Source: Desulfovibrio sp. An276
GTDB lineage: Bacteria > Desulfobacterota > Desulfovibrionia > Desulfovibrionales > Desulfovibrionaceae
DNA: 64,000 nt
Direction of reading: 5' to 3'
Assembly (NCBI RefSeq): GCF_002159665.1
Contig: NZ_NFJC01000004.1
Span: 1 to 64,000, forward strand
The notes under the pieces are model-generated. The model saw nothing but the letters and a program-made list of their open reading frames with translations. It did no database searches and was not told the origin of the DNA. Each line of letters begins with the position of its first letter. Position 1 is the first letter of the stretch. Below are positions 56,746 through 64,000 of this stretch, piece by piece. A program made the position numbers and the translations under genes.

Positions 56746-57357
56746 TCAGGCAGGCAGAAGAACACCTGCCTGCAAAAGCTTTTGCACAACCCAGGTCATG
56801 GGCAGTCCCACGACCGTGCTCCAGGAGCCGTCGATTTTCTCGACCAGAAAGGCACCCTTGCCCTGTATGGCGTAGGCTCCGGCCTTGTCGTCGCACTCTC
56901 CGGTCCCCACATAGGAACGCAAGATATCCTCGCCAAAGGGGTAGAAGTGCACGTTGCAAACGTCGCACACGGTAATGGTGTTCTGATCCGCAAAGCTCAA
57001 GGCGACTGCCGTGATCACCTGATGGTCTCTGCCGCTCAGGCTTTTCAGCATTTCCAAAGCCTCGCTCCTGTCCGAGGGCTTGCCCATGATGCGGCCGTCC
57101 AGGGTGACAATGGTGTCTGCAGCCAGAACAACCTCGTTGTCTGCCTTTCTTGCTGCCCACATCTTGAACAGTGCACAGTGCAGGGCAAATTCGCGCGAGT
57201 TCTGGCCGGGGATTGCGTCCGGCTCTCCGGACACGGGACGCACGATGTAGGGTATGCCCAAATCGTCCAGAAACTGCTTTCTGCGCGGCGAGCCCGAGGC
57301 AAGGACAAGTTGCGTGTTCCCGGCAAGGGTAAAGAGCGGCTTCGTGGACGGTTTCAT
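56746..57357 (-). CDS. maf: Maf-family nucleoside triphosphate pyrophosphatase
   Basis: It hydrolyses dTTP/UTP or modified nucleotides to monophosphates, a house-cleaning role. The 203 residues have the N-terminal substrate loop LVLASGSPRRKQFL, AADTIVTLDGRIMGKP near residue 82, and KAGAYAIQGKGAFLVEKIDGS near 156. AGGAGGAG precedes the ATG at 57357. It is followed on the same strand by nothing but the palindrome. Confidence 0.95.
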   Translation of the reverse strand: MKPSTKPLFTLAGNTQLVLASGSPRRKQFLDDLGIPYIVRPVSGEPDAIPGQNSREFALHCALFKMWAARKADNEVVLAADTIVTLDGRIMGKPSDRSEALEMLKSLSGRDHQVITAVALSFADQNTITVCDVCNVHFYPFGEDILRSYVGTGECDDKAGAYAIQGKGAFLVEKIDGSWSTVVGLPMTWVVQKLLQAGVLLPA

Positions 57358-57403
57358 GGGCTCCTCCTGCAAGGGCATCCGAAAATCCGGAAAATGGGAA
57401 AAA

Positions 57404-57958
57404 TCAGACCTTGAGTTCTTCCTTCGCAATGACCGATCCATCAAGGCCAAGGACCGTGAAACAGCCATTGTCGTAGACAGCGTAGCTTTTGGGATAGCCC
57501 TGTTTGGGCAGCGTCATGGAACCCGGATTCCAGAAATGGTACCCGTCCACCTCTTCTGCCCTTGGCACATGGGTGTGCCCGCGCAAAAAGACGGTTCCCT
57601 TCGCAAAGCCCGGCATGGGCGGAACCTCGGGGATGCGGTGGCCGTGGCTTGCGTATATCTCGAGGCTTCCGTCCACTATCCAGGCGCTTTCCGTCATGGG
57701 GAATGGCAGGACAAAGAGATCCACCTCGGCATCGCAATTGCCACGAACGGCGATGAGCGGAACCATTTCCATGAGCCTTGCAAAATTGTCCGGCATGTTG
57801 CCAGGGCCATAGGAGGCGGGCAGCCTGTTGCGCGGTCCGTGGTAGAGGATGTCTCCCAAGAGGACCACATGGTCGGGCTTCATCTCTTCGGTCTTTGCAA
57901 GCAGAAACTCAAGGCTCTCGCAGGAACCGTGCAAATCGGATGCTATGAGCATGCGCAT
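57404..57958 (-). CDS. YfcE-like metallophosphoesterase
   Basis: A 184-residue calcineurin-like phosphodiesterase with the metal motifs IASDLHGS, LLGDILYHGPRN, VRGNCDAEVD, SHGHR and RGHTHVP in order. YfcE proteins act on model phosphodiesters; the physiological substrate is unknown. GGGGAG precedes the ATG. It starts 6 bases after the Trm112-like stop and ends 46 bases before maf. Confidence 0.93.
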   Translation of the reverse strand: MRMLIASDLHGSCESLEFLLAKTEEMKPDHVVLLGDILYHGPRNRLPASYGPGNMPDNFARLMEMVPLIAVRGNCDAEVDLFVLPFPMTESAWIVDGSLEIYASHGHRIPEVPPMPGFAKGTVFLRGHTHVPRAEEVDGYHFWNPGSMTLPKQGYPKSYAVYDNGCFTVLGLDGSVIAKEELKV

Positions 57959-57964
57959 TGATTG

Positions 57965-58177
57965 CTACTCCCCTGTGCCAGTCTTGTCCCTGTTCATCCA
58001 GGCGTCCCTTGTCAGCGCCTCTTCGGGCAGCATGACGGGAATGCCCTCGCGCACAGGGTACACAAGGGCGCATTTTGCGCAGGCAAGGCCCTCGCAAGTG
58101 CCAGCATCCGGCAAAAGCTCAAGCTTGCCCTGGCACACTGGGCAGACCAGAAGGCCCAGAAGTTCCTCTTTGTTCAT
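57965..58177 (-). CDS. Trm112-like (UPF0434/DUF343) zinc-binding small protein
   Basis: A 70-residue protein starting [21 protein letters not shown] with a second pair in [19 protein letters not shown]. This is the Trm112/YcaR pattern, a small zinc fold that in eukaryotes and archaea activates methyltransferases. The bacterial role is unclear. GAGGAG precedes the ATG at 58177. Confidence 0.92.
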   Translation of the reverse strand: MNKEELLGLLVCPVCQGKLELLPDAGTCEGLACAKCALVYPVREGIPVMLPEEALTRDAWMNRDKTGTGE

Positions 58178-58253
58178 AAAAACGCTCCTCGGGGCACGGG
58201 GCCCTTGTGTGTCCGGCATGAAGCCATGCCGGACACCTACTATAGACAAAATG

Positions 58254-60941
58254 CTAGGGATGCGCCACAGCCACGTACGGGTCGCCAAAGTAGCGTCTGA
58301 CCACTTCCCTGATGTCCGCAGGAGTGACCTTCCTGGCCTTTTCCAGCTGCTGCAGGGCAAAGTCTTCGGGCAGACCGAAGAACACTTCCATGGCAGCCTC
58401 GCCGCCCCTGGCGGACAGGCTCTGGCGCGAGCGCACATAGCGGCCCTCGATCACGTTGCAGGCTGCCTCAAGCAGGGCAGGATCGAGCTCCTTTTCCTTC
58501 AGATTCTGTACTATGGCCGCAAAGCCCTTGCGCGCCTCTTCCACGCGATCCGGTGTCGTGCCTGCGTAGAAGAGCATGAGGCCTGCCTTCTGGAAGGTGA
58601 GGTTTTGGGCAGTCACTGTGTAGCCAAGGCTCTCCTCGTCGCGCATCTTCGAGAAGAGCAGACCGCTTTGCCCGGAAAGAACTGCCTGCAAAAGAGTCAG
58701 GGCAGGCGCATCCGGATGTGTCTGCGGCACAGTAGGCCACAGTTCCACAAGATGGGCCTTGTTCTTGTCCGGCACGTGCAGGACAAGCTCCTTGTCCCTG
58801 CCCCAGGAAGGGGCCTCGACTACCACGCGCTTTGCGCTTGCCTTTGGCAGGGTCTTCGCCCAAGCAAGGGCCTTTTCCCTGTCAAACTTTCCGGAAAAGA
58901 CCAGCACCCTTGGCTGGGCCATCTGTTCCTTCCAGTAGCGGACCACATCGTCCCTCGTAAAGGCATTCACGCCCTTTTCCGTGCCGAGTGCATCAAGGCC
59001 GTAGGGGTGGTTGCCAAAGAGGGAGGGCCACAGCTTTGCCACAAGCTTGGACATACTGTCGTCGTCGCGGATGATCCTGGCGCTTTGCATGTCCTTCTTG
59101 GCCCTGGCTATTTCGCTCTCCTCGAAGCGGGGGGCTGTCACGACGCTGTACATCAGGGCCAGAAGATCGTCCATGTAGCGCGAGGGTGTACTCGCACTGA
59201 TGGAAAAGGTCTGGCGTCCTGCCTTGGCGCCCAGGGTCTGGGCCTTCGAGGCCAGGGCCTTTTCAAAGGCCACCCTGTCGAGCTCGCCGCAGCCATCGCT
59301 CAAGGTATCGGCCACAAGCGTTGCCAGACCTTGTGTCTTCTCATTGAGCAGGGCGTTGCCGCCTGCAGCTATCATGTTCACGGACACGTAGGGGATGGTG
59401 TTGTCCCGGACAAGCACAAGCTGAACACCGTTTTCAAGCTCTATGGTCTCGCGACCCTTTGCCCTGGTAGCCGCTGCACTCTGCGTTCCTTGGGAAGCCT
59501 TTGGCCATTCGCGTTCCAGGATGGCGGCAAGGTCGCCAATCTGTGCCTTTTCCGGGGCAAGCAGGCGCACGCTGACCCTTTCCGGACGGATGTAGTCCCT
59601 GTACGCACTCTCAATCTGGGCAAGATCCACGCTGCGCAGGGCCTTGCGCATATTGGCCTCGCCAAGGCGCCCGCCCATCTCGAATTCCATCTGGGCCCGC
59701 CAGGAGGTCAGGCCGTTCAGGGTCTCGGACTGGCGGTCAAAGTCGTCCTCTGTCACAAACTTGGCCCTGGCAAGATCGTCTGCGCCAAAGTCCCCAATCC
59801 TGAATTTGGCGAGATCGCGCACAAGCTCGGTAAAGAACTGGTCTGTCTTGTCCGCATCCAGAATGGCGGAAATGGTGAAAAGCCCCACTCTGGAAAGGCT
59901 CATGTTGCTCACGGAGATGCTGTCCACAAGGCGCAAGTCGTTGCGGTACTTGCGCTCGAAGGGTGTGGTGCCGTCTCCGGCAAGCAGATAGGCCAGAAGA
60001 TCCAGGTCAAGGGATGTGTAGTCGCGAAGGCCCGGCACGGGGAAGGCAAGGCTCAAATAGACCTTGTTCCACTTGCCCCTGACTATTTCCACGCGCCCCT
60101 TGTCGGCAAATTCCAGACTGCTGGCTTCAATGGGGGCCTGGGCTTTAAGCTCGTTTCTGTTTGCAAGGGAGGAGAAGTTCTTCTCCACATAGGCGCGCAC
60201 GGCTTCCGGGTCCATGTCGCCTGCGACCACAAGCAGCATGTTCTGGGGCTGGTACCAGGTGTTGATATAGGCTCTTAGGGAATCCACGGTCACGGCATTG
60301 ACACTTTCCCTCGTGCCTATGATGGGATGGGCATAGGGGGTTTTGGCAAGGCCAGCCCTTTGCACCTCGAGAAAGAGCCTGTAGGTCGGCTCGTCCTCGT
60401 TGCCTTCCATTTCGGAGATGATGACGGGCTTTTCCTTTTCCAGCTCCTCTGGATCGAGCAGGGGATGGAAGGCCATGTCGCGCACAATATCTATGCCTGT
60501 CTGCCAGTGCCTTGCGGGCATGTCCGTAAGATAGCAGGTCTTGTCAAAGCTCGTGTAGGCATTGAGATAGCCGCCCAAAGACTCAACTTCCCTGGCAATC
60601 TGCCCCTTGGGACGCGTGGTCGTGCCCTTGAAGACCATATGTTCGAGCACATGACTTATGCCAAAGTCCCTTTCTTTTTCGTTGCTCGATCCTGTGCGCA
60701 CATAAAGCCTTGTGCACACCATGGGAAAGCGCGTGTCCTTTATAAGGTAGACATTCAGGCCGTTTGCCAGTTTGAAGATCGTTTCGTTCGGGGAAGAGGT
60801 TTCGAAGCCCAGGCTTCCCTTCTCTGCCGCATTTTCCGCGGCCATTGCTGTTTCCATGGAACCTGAAAGAATAAGCATACCTGTAACCACAAGAAGAATC
60901 AGCAAGCGCTGCAATGGATATTTTCCTTTTGTTTCAGCCAT
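58254..60941 (-). CDS. Periplasmic M16-family zinc metallopeptidase
   Basis: An 895-residue pitrilysin-family protease with a signal peptide (hydrophobic segment 12-27, cut near AMA at 34). The active-site inverted zinc motif HVLEH lies at 97-101, with a downstream glutamate near 177 in [11 protein letters not shown] second M16 half without zinc ligands follows from about residue 480 and forms the closing clam-shell. It probably degrades peptides in the periplasm. AAGGG precedes the ATG at 60941; a 54-codon extension lacks a site and would bury the signal peptide. Confidence 0.93.
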   Translation of the reverse strand: MAETKGKYPLQRLLILLVVTGMLILSGSMETAMAAENAAEKGSLGFETSSPNETIFKLANGLNVYLIKDTRFPMVCTRLYVRTGSSNEKERDFGISHVLEHMVFKGTTTRPKGQIAREVESLGGYLNAYTSFDKTCYLTDMPARHWQTGIDIVRDMAFHPLLDPEELEKEKPVIISEMEGNEDEPTYRLFLEVQRAGLAKTPYAHPIIGTRESVNAVTVDSLRAYINTWYQPQNMLLVVAGDMDPEAVRAYVEKNFSSLANRNELKAQAPIEASSLEFADKGRVEIVRGKWNKVYLSLAFPVPGLRDYTSLDLDLLAYLLAGDGTTPFERKYRNDLRLVDSISVSNMSLSRVGLFTISAILDADKTDQFFTELVRDLAKFRIGDFGADDLARAKFVTEDDFDRQSETLNGLTSWRAQMEFEMGGRLGEANMRKALRSVDLAQIESAYRDYIRPERVSVRLLAPEKAQIGDLAAILEREWPKASQGTQSAAATRAKGRETIELENGVQLVLVRDNTIPYVSVNMIAAGGNALLNEKTQGLATLVADTLSDGCGELDRVAFEKALASKAQTLGAKAGRQTFSISASTPSRYMDDLLALMYSVVTAPRFEESEIARAKKDMQSARIIRDDDSMSKLVAKLWPSLFGNHPYGLDALGTEKGVNAFTRDDVVRYWKEQMAQPRVLVFSGKFDREKALAWAKTLPKASAKRVVVEAPSWGRDKELVLHVPDKNKAHLVELWPTVPQTHPDAPALTLLQAVLSGQSGLLFSKMRDEESLGYTVTAQNLTFQKAGLMLFYAGTTPDRVEEARKGFAAIVQNLKEKELDPALLEAACNVIEGRYVRSRQSLSARGGEAAMEVFFGLPEDFALQQLEKARKVTPADIREVVRRYFGDPYVAVAHP

Positions 60942-61124
60942 ATGTATCACCCTTGCATAAATGTGCGATCCAACTGCTGTCCGCTCTTTTTGCGAGGCAG
61001 GAGACAGGCTCGTGTGCATGGAGCCCATGCCCAAGGCATGGCCTGTCGGGCCCCCAAGGGGGCAAAAATCCCGGCCGGGGCCGGGAAAATTTGTTGATTT
61101 CATGAGGCTTTGTGCGGATTTCGG

Positions 61125-62279
61125 CTACCTGTTCTCGCGAAAGAGCGCAAGCGTCTCTTCCGGGGAGCCGAGGCGCAGGGACTTTTCCTCCCTCGGCGCA
61201 TCTAAAACCCTGGGCTCTCCAGCAAGGGGAAGCTCCTTCGTCCGTATGAAGGTGTCCACAAGACCAAAGACGAGCTCGTTGCCGCAAAAGCGTCCCTTTG
61301 CGATATTTGCCTGGTACTTTGGCAGCTTTGCCTCGAATTCCGTGAGCAGTTGCGGAGAGAGCTTCTCCATATCCGCCTGCATGCCGTAGCCAAGACGTTC
61401 TATGTAGAGCGCGTTGAAGCGCTGCTCTATCATGGATTTCAGAGGGATGGTCAGTATGGGCTTGCCAAGATGCAAGGCCTCGGTCATGAGCGTATGGCTT
61501 CCGCCCTGGACAACATAGGACGCACTCGCAAGAAGCTGCAAAAAGACGTCCTCGCTCTTCTTCATGAAGACGATATTGCCGTCCTGTCCCTCTTCCCTGG
61601 TGTAGCCAAAGACATAGCATGTTCTTTTGGTAGAGTTTTTCAAGAAATCCAAAAGGGCTGGACTTGTGCTGTTGCTCTGGTACACAAGGACATGGCCCAG
61701 ATCTTCGGGCTTTGCCGCTATAACCTTGTCCCGCAGTATGGGAGGAACTACCCTTGCCCTGTATTTTGAAAGTACCGGCGGCTGGTAGAAGGAGACAATG
61801 AGGTTCTGTTCCGTTGGGCTGAAAAGGTATTTTGGAGTCAGCCCCTGCACCATTGTGTCCCACCACATGTTGCCGGGCAGATTGTGCCTGCAGCAGGTGA
61901 TAACGTGCTGGTGGCTCAAGGTCAGGCAGGGCACATTCATGCGCTTTGCGGCCCTTGGCACAAAGTACTCAAGGTCAGTCATGCACACATCGGGCTCGAA
62001 GGCGTGGATGAGATCCATGATCTCGCGCACGTACTTCTCCCTTTTCCAGAGCAGGGGGACTGCCCTTTTGATGGTGGTCTTGAAGTCCACCTTGTAGTTT
62101 TTGAAGGCAGTGCCGAGATTGGGAATCGTGTGCACGGGAAATTCCGGCTTGAGCACGGATAAGGCATCGTCTGCGCAGACAAAGAGAAAGTCGTGCTGCC
62201 TGAGCCTGCGGGCTATGGTGAGCCCGCGCATGGCGTGTCCATGCCCTGTGCCGTGTACTCCATACAAAATCCGCGCCAT
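61125..62279 (-). CDS. GT-B-fold glycosyltransferase (MurG/GT28-like)
   Basis: A 384-residue protein with an N-terminal glycine/histidine loop LYGVHGTGHGHAMRGLTIA, as in the GT1/GT28 group, and a C-terminal donor-binding segment VVQGGSHTLMTEALHLGKP near residue 266. There is no membrane segment. The acceptor is unknown; envelope glycan or glycolipid synthesis is plausible. GGGGG precedes the ATG at 62279. It sits between a RelA/SpoT gene and the M16 peptidase, which say little about the substrate. Confidence 0.85.
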   Translation of the reverse strand: MARILYGVHGTGHGHAMRGLTIARRLRQHDFLFVCADDALSVLKPEFPVHTIPNLGTAFKNYKVDFKTTIKRAVPLLWKREKYVREIMDLIHAFEPDVCMTDLEYFVPRAAKRMNVPCLTLSHQHVITCCRHNLPGNMWWDTMVQGLTPKYLFSPTEQNLIVSFYQPPVLSKYRARVVPPILRDKVIAAKPEDLGHVLVYQSNSTSPALLDFLKNSTKRTCYVFGYTREEGQDGNIVFMKKSEDVFLQLLASASYVVQGGSHTLMTEALHLGKPILTIPLKSMIEQRFNALYIERLGYGMQADMEKLSPQLLTEFEAKLPKYQANIAKGRFCGNELVFGLVDTFIRTKELPLAGEPRVLDAPREEKSLRLGSPEETLALFRENR

Positions 62280-62315
62280 GAAACCCCCTTTTTGGTATGT
62301 CCTGTCTGGTTGGCC

Positions 62316-64000
62316 CTAGGCCTTGGCATCGGCCACTGTGGTGTCCGCGTCTTCGCTGTCGCGCACTGCCTCCACGATGTTGGGAAGCTTGCCTATGCGC
62401 TCGATGACCTCGTAGAGCTGGTTGGCGTTCTTGACCTCAACCACAAAGTGCAGGGTGGATCTGCCGTCCACCAGGGCCTTGATGGTAGCGGACTGGATGT
62501 TGACTTCCGCCTCTGCAAGAACAGTGGCAATGGAGGCCAGGGCACCCCGCTGGTTCTTGGCAAGAACGAAGATGCCACCCTCGAAGGGCTTGCCCTGCTC
62601 GCCCTCGTCCCCTTCCCAATGCACGGAAATAAGCCTTTCGGGCTCCATGTTGGGAACATTGGGACAGTCGGCCCTGTGAACGGTAATGCCTGCTCCGCGG
62701 CTGATGTAGCCCACAATGGGGTCCCCGGGCACGGGATTGCAGCAGCGAGCAAAGCGCATGAGAACACCGTCCACGCCGGAGACGGCAACGCCGCCTGCGG
62801 GAAGCTTGCCCTTGCCCTCCTCGTGCGCTGGCTGTGCAGGTGGCGTGGGTTCGGCTGCCTTCTGTGCAGCTACCGGTTCCCCTGGATGAAGCACTGCGTA
62901 GAGCTTGTTCAAAACCTTGCGCGGGGTCACGTGGGCGTAGCCCACTGCGGCGTAGAGTTCCTCTATGCCGTCGAAATTCATGTCCTGGGCAACAATGTTG
63001 AGCTGACCTTCCTTGGCGCAGCGCACGACATTGATGCTGGCCTTCCTGCCTTCCTTTTCCAGCATTTCGCGGCCAAGCTGAATGGCGCGCATGCGCTCTT
63101 CGGTGCGCAGATAGTGCTGGATGCGGTTGCGGGCCCTGGCGGTCTTGACAATCTTGAGCCAGTCCCTGTTGGGGTTGCGGGCAGGATCGGTGATGACCTC
63201 GACAGTGTCGCCGTTTTTCAGCGGGGTTCCCAGGGGCACAAGGCGGCCGTTGACCTTGGCGCCTGCGCAGTGCTGCCCCACCTTGGTGTGGATGTGGAAG
63301 GCAAAGTCCAGGGGCGTTGCGCCTTCGGGCAATTCCTTGACGTCGCCTGCAGGCGTGTAGACGTAGACCTCGTCGTGGAAGAGGTCCATCTTCAGGGAGT
63401 GCATGAACTCCTTGCCGTCCGCCTCGTCGCGCTGGCGCTCGAAGATTTCGTTGAGCCAGGAGAACTGGGCCAGATCCTTGCTGTTGATGCGGCCGTGCTC
63501 CTTGTAGAGCCAGTGGGCGGCAATGCCGTGCTCTGCCTGCCTGTGCATTTCCTCTGTGCGTATCTGCACTTCGATACGCTCGCCGTCAGGGCCTATGACC
63601 GTGGTGTGCAGGCTCTGGTAGCCGTTGGCCTTGGGCATGGAAATGTAGTCTTTGAAGCGCCCGTGCACGGGTTTCCACTGCTGGTGCACAAGGCCAAGGA
63701 CCGCGTAGCATTCCTTGACATCCTTGACTATGACCCTGAAGGCCATGATGTCGTGCATTTCGTCCAGAGTCAGGGACTCTGCCAGCATCTTCTTGTAGAT
63801 GCTGTAGTGGTGCTTGATACGTCCGTAGACCTGACCCTCGATGTCGTTCTTCTTCAGAAAATCCTGAAGCATGCCCACAACGTTCTCTATGATCTTCTTT
63901 TCCACCACCTGATGTTCTTCCAGCCAGTGGGTAATCAGATTGTAGACGTCGGGGCGAAGATACTTGAAGCTCAGATCCTCCAGCTTGCGCATGATGTTGT
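62316..64000 (-). CDS. RelA/SpoT-family (p)ppGpp synthetase/hydrolase, C-terminal part (cut by window edge)
   Basis: The stringent-response enzyme. Visible parts, in order, are the pppGpp synthetase domain (GRIKHHYSIYKKM, YISMPKANGYQSLHTTV, EVQIRT), a TGS domain (VYVYTPAGDVKELPEGATP), a helical linker, the conserved-cysteine/zinc-finger region (FARCCNPVPGDPIVG) and a C-terminal ACT domain. The N-terminal HD hydrolase domain lies beyond base 64000, so it cannot be checked whether hydrolase activity is kept. The frame runs open to the edge. Confidence 0.95.
   Translation of the reverse strand, partial: NIMRKLEDLSFKYLRPDVYNLITHWLEEHQVVEKKIIENVVGMLQDFLKKNDIEGQVYGRIKHHYSIYKKMLAESLTLDEMHDIMAFRVIVKDVKECYAVLGLVHQQWKPVHGRFKDYISMPKANGYQSLHTTVIGPDGERIEVQIRTEEMHRQAEHGIAAHWLYKEHGRINSKDLAQFSWLNEIFERQRDEADGKEFMHSLKMDLFHDEVYVYTPAGDVKELPEGATPLDFAFHIHTKVGQHCAGAKVNGRLVPLGTPLKNGDTVEVITDPARNPNRDWLKIVKTARARNRIQHYLRTEERMRAIQLGREMLEKEGRKASINVVRCAKEGQLNIVAQDMNFDGIEELYAAVGYAHVTPRKVLNKLYAVLHPGEPVAAQKAAEPTPPAQPAHEEGKGKLPAGGVAVSGVDGVLMRFARCCNPVPGDPIVGYISRGAGITVHRADCPNVPNMEPERLISVHWEGDEGEQGKPFEGGIFVLAKNQRGALASIATVLAEAEVNIQSATIKALVDGRSTLHFVVEVKNANQLYEVIERIGKLPNIVEAVRDSEDADTTVADAKA

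Noticed and set aside
57849..60278. 809-codon plus-strand open frame opposite the M16 peptidase and neighbours
   Set aside because: Spans several real minus-strand genes and has no domain.

Overview
The window looks like a chromosomal segment of a Desulfovibrionaceae-type sulfidogen (Desulfobacterota; Desulfovibrio / Bilophila / Mailhella-like). This is inferred from a complete dcw cluster without ddl, a PASTA-containing FtsI, three-domain NifU plus NifS beside an Rrf2 regulator, a yqeY-mutS2-dnaG-rpoD block, a small dual-CXXC protein, and a putative cysteate desulfonation cluster. No species call is possible from sequence alone.

Region 1 (1-7.5 kb) reads as accessory DNA. By eye it is clearly more A+T-rich than the rest. 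It holds the 3' part of a group II intron with its maturase, then, all on the minus strand, a FadR-type GntR regulator, an NhaC-family antiporter, a PLP enzyme resembling L-cysteate sulfo-lyase (CuyA) more than D-cysteine desulfhydrase, an Asp/Glu-racemase-family enzyme resembling cysteate racemase (CuyB), and a DAACS dicarboxylate/acidic amino-acid symporter. Read 5' to 3', the operon would be symporter-cuyB-cuyA-nhaC, with the regulator downstream. Together they could import cysteate (a sulfonate analogue of aspartate), interconvert its enantiomers and split it to pyruvate, ammonium and sulfite, the sulfite serving as respiratory electron acceptor.

Region 2 (7.5-9.1 kb) is a junction: a GNAT acetyltransferase, an apparently frameshifted DUF2442/HTH gene, tRNA-Val(UAC) and a dual-CXXC zinc-ribbon protein. 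The tRNA 3' end faces the accessory region.

Region 3 (9.1-28.9 kb) is the complete minus-strand dcw cluster: mraZ-rsmH-ftsL-ftsI-murE-murF-mraY-murD-ftsW-murG-murC-murB-ftsQ-ftsA-ftsZ. It makes lipid II and the divisome. Three 10-bp-phased MraZ-like boxes precede mraZ. FtsI, FtsL, FtsW and FtsQ all carry unusually long cytoplasmic N-terminal tails.

Region 4 (29-47 kb) is core metabolism and information processing: a D-2-hydroxyacid dehydrogenase (minus), then on the plus strand pyk, argG, carB-carA, a secreted unknown, a glycine-zipper lipoprotein, yqeY-mutS2-dnaG-rpoD and a secreted SNase-family nuclease, ending in a strong bidirectional terminator.

Region 5 (47-64 kb) holds a degenerate carbamoyltransferase-fold protein, an EamA transporter, a Cof-type HAD phosphatase, a Gph-type HAD phosphatase, a small basic protein, metA (with the residue linked to acetyl-CoA use), an Rrf2/IscR-like regulator with an extra C-terminal CX3CX3CX3C motif, nifU-nifS, an orphan flavin disulfide oxidoreductase, and a minus-strand run of maf, a YfcE-like phosphodiesterase, a Trm112-like protein, an M16 peptidase, a GT-B glycosyltransferase and the C-terminal two-thirds of a RelA/SpoT enzyme cut by the window edge.
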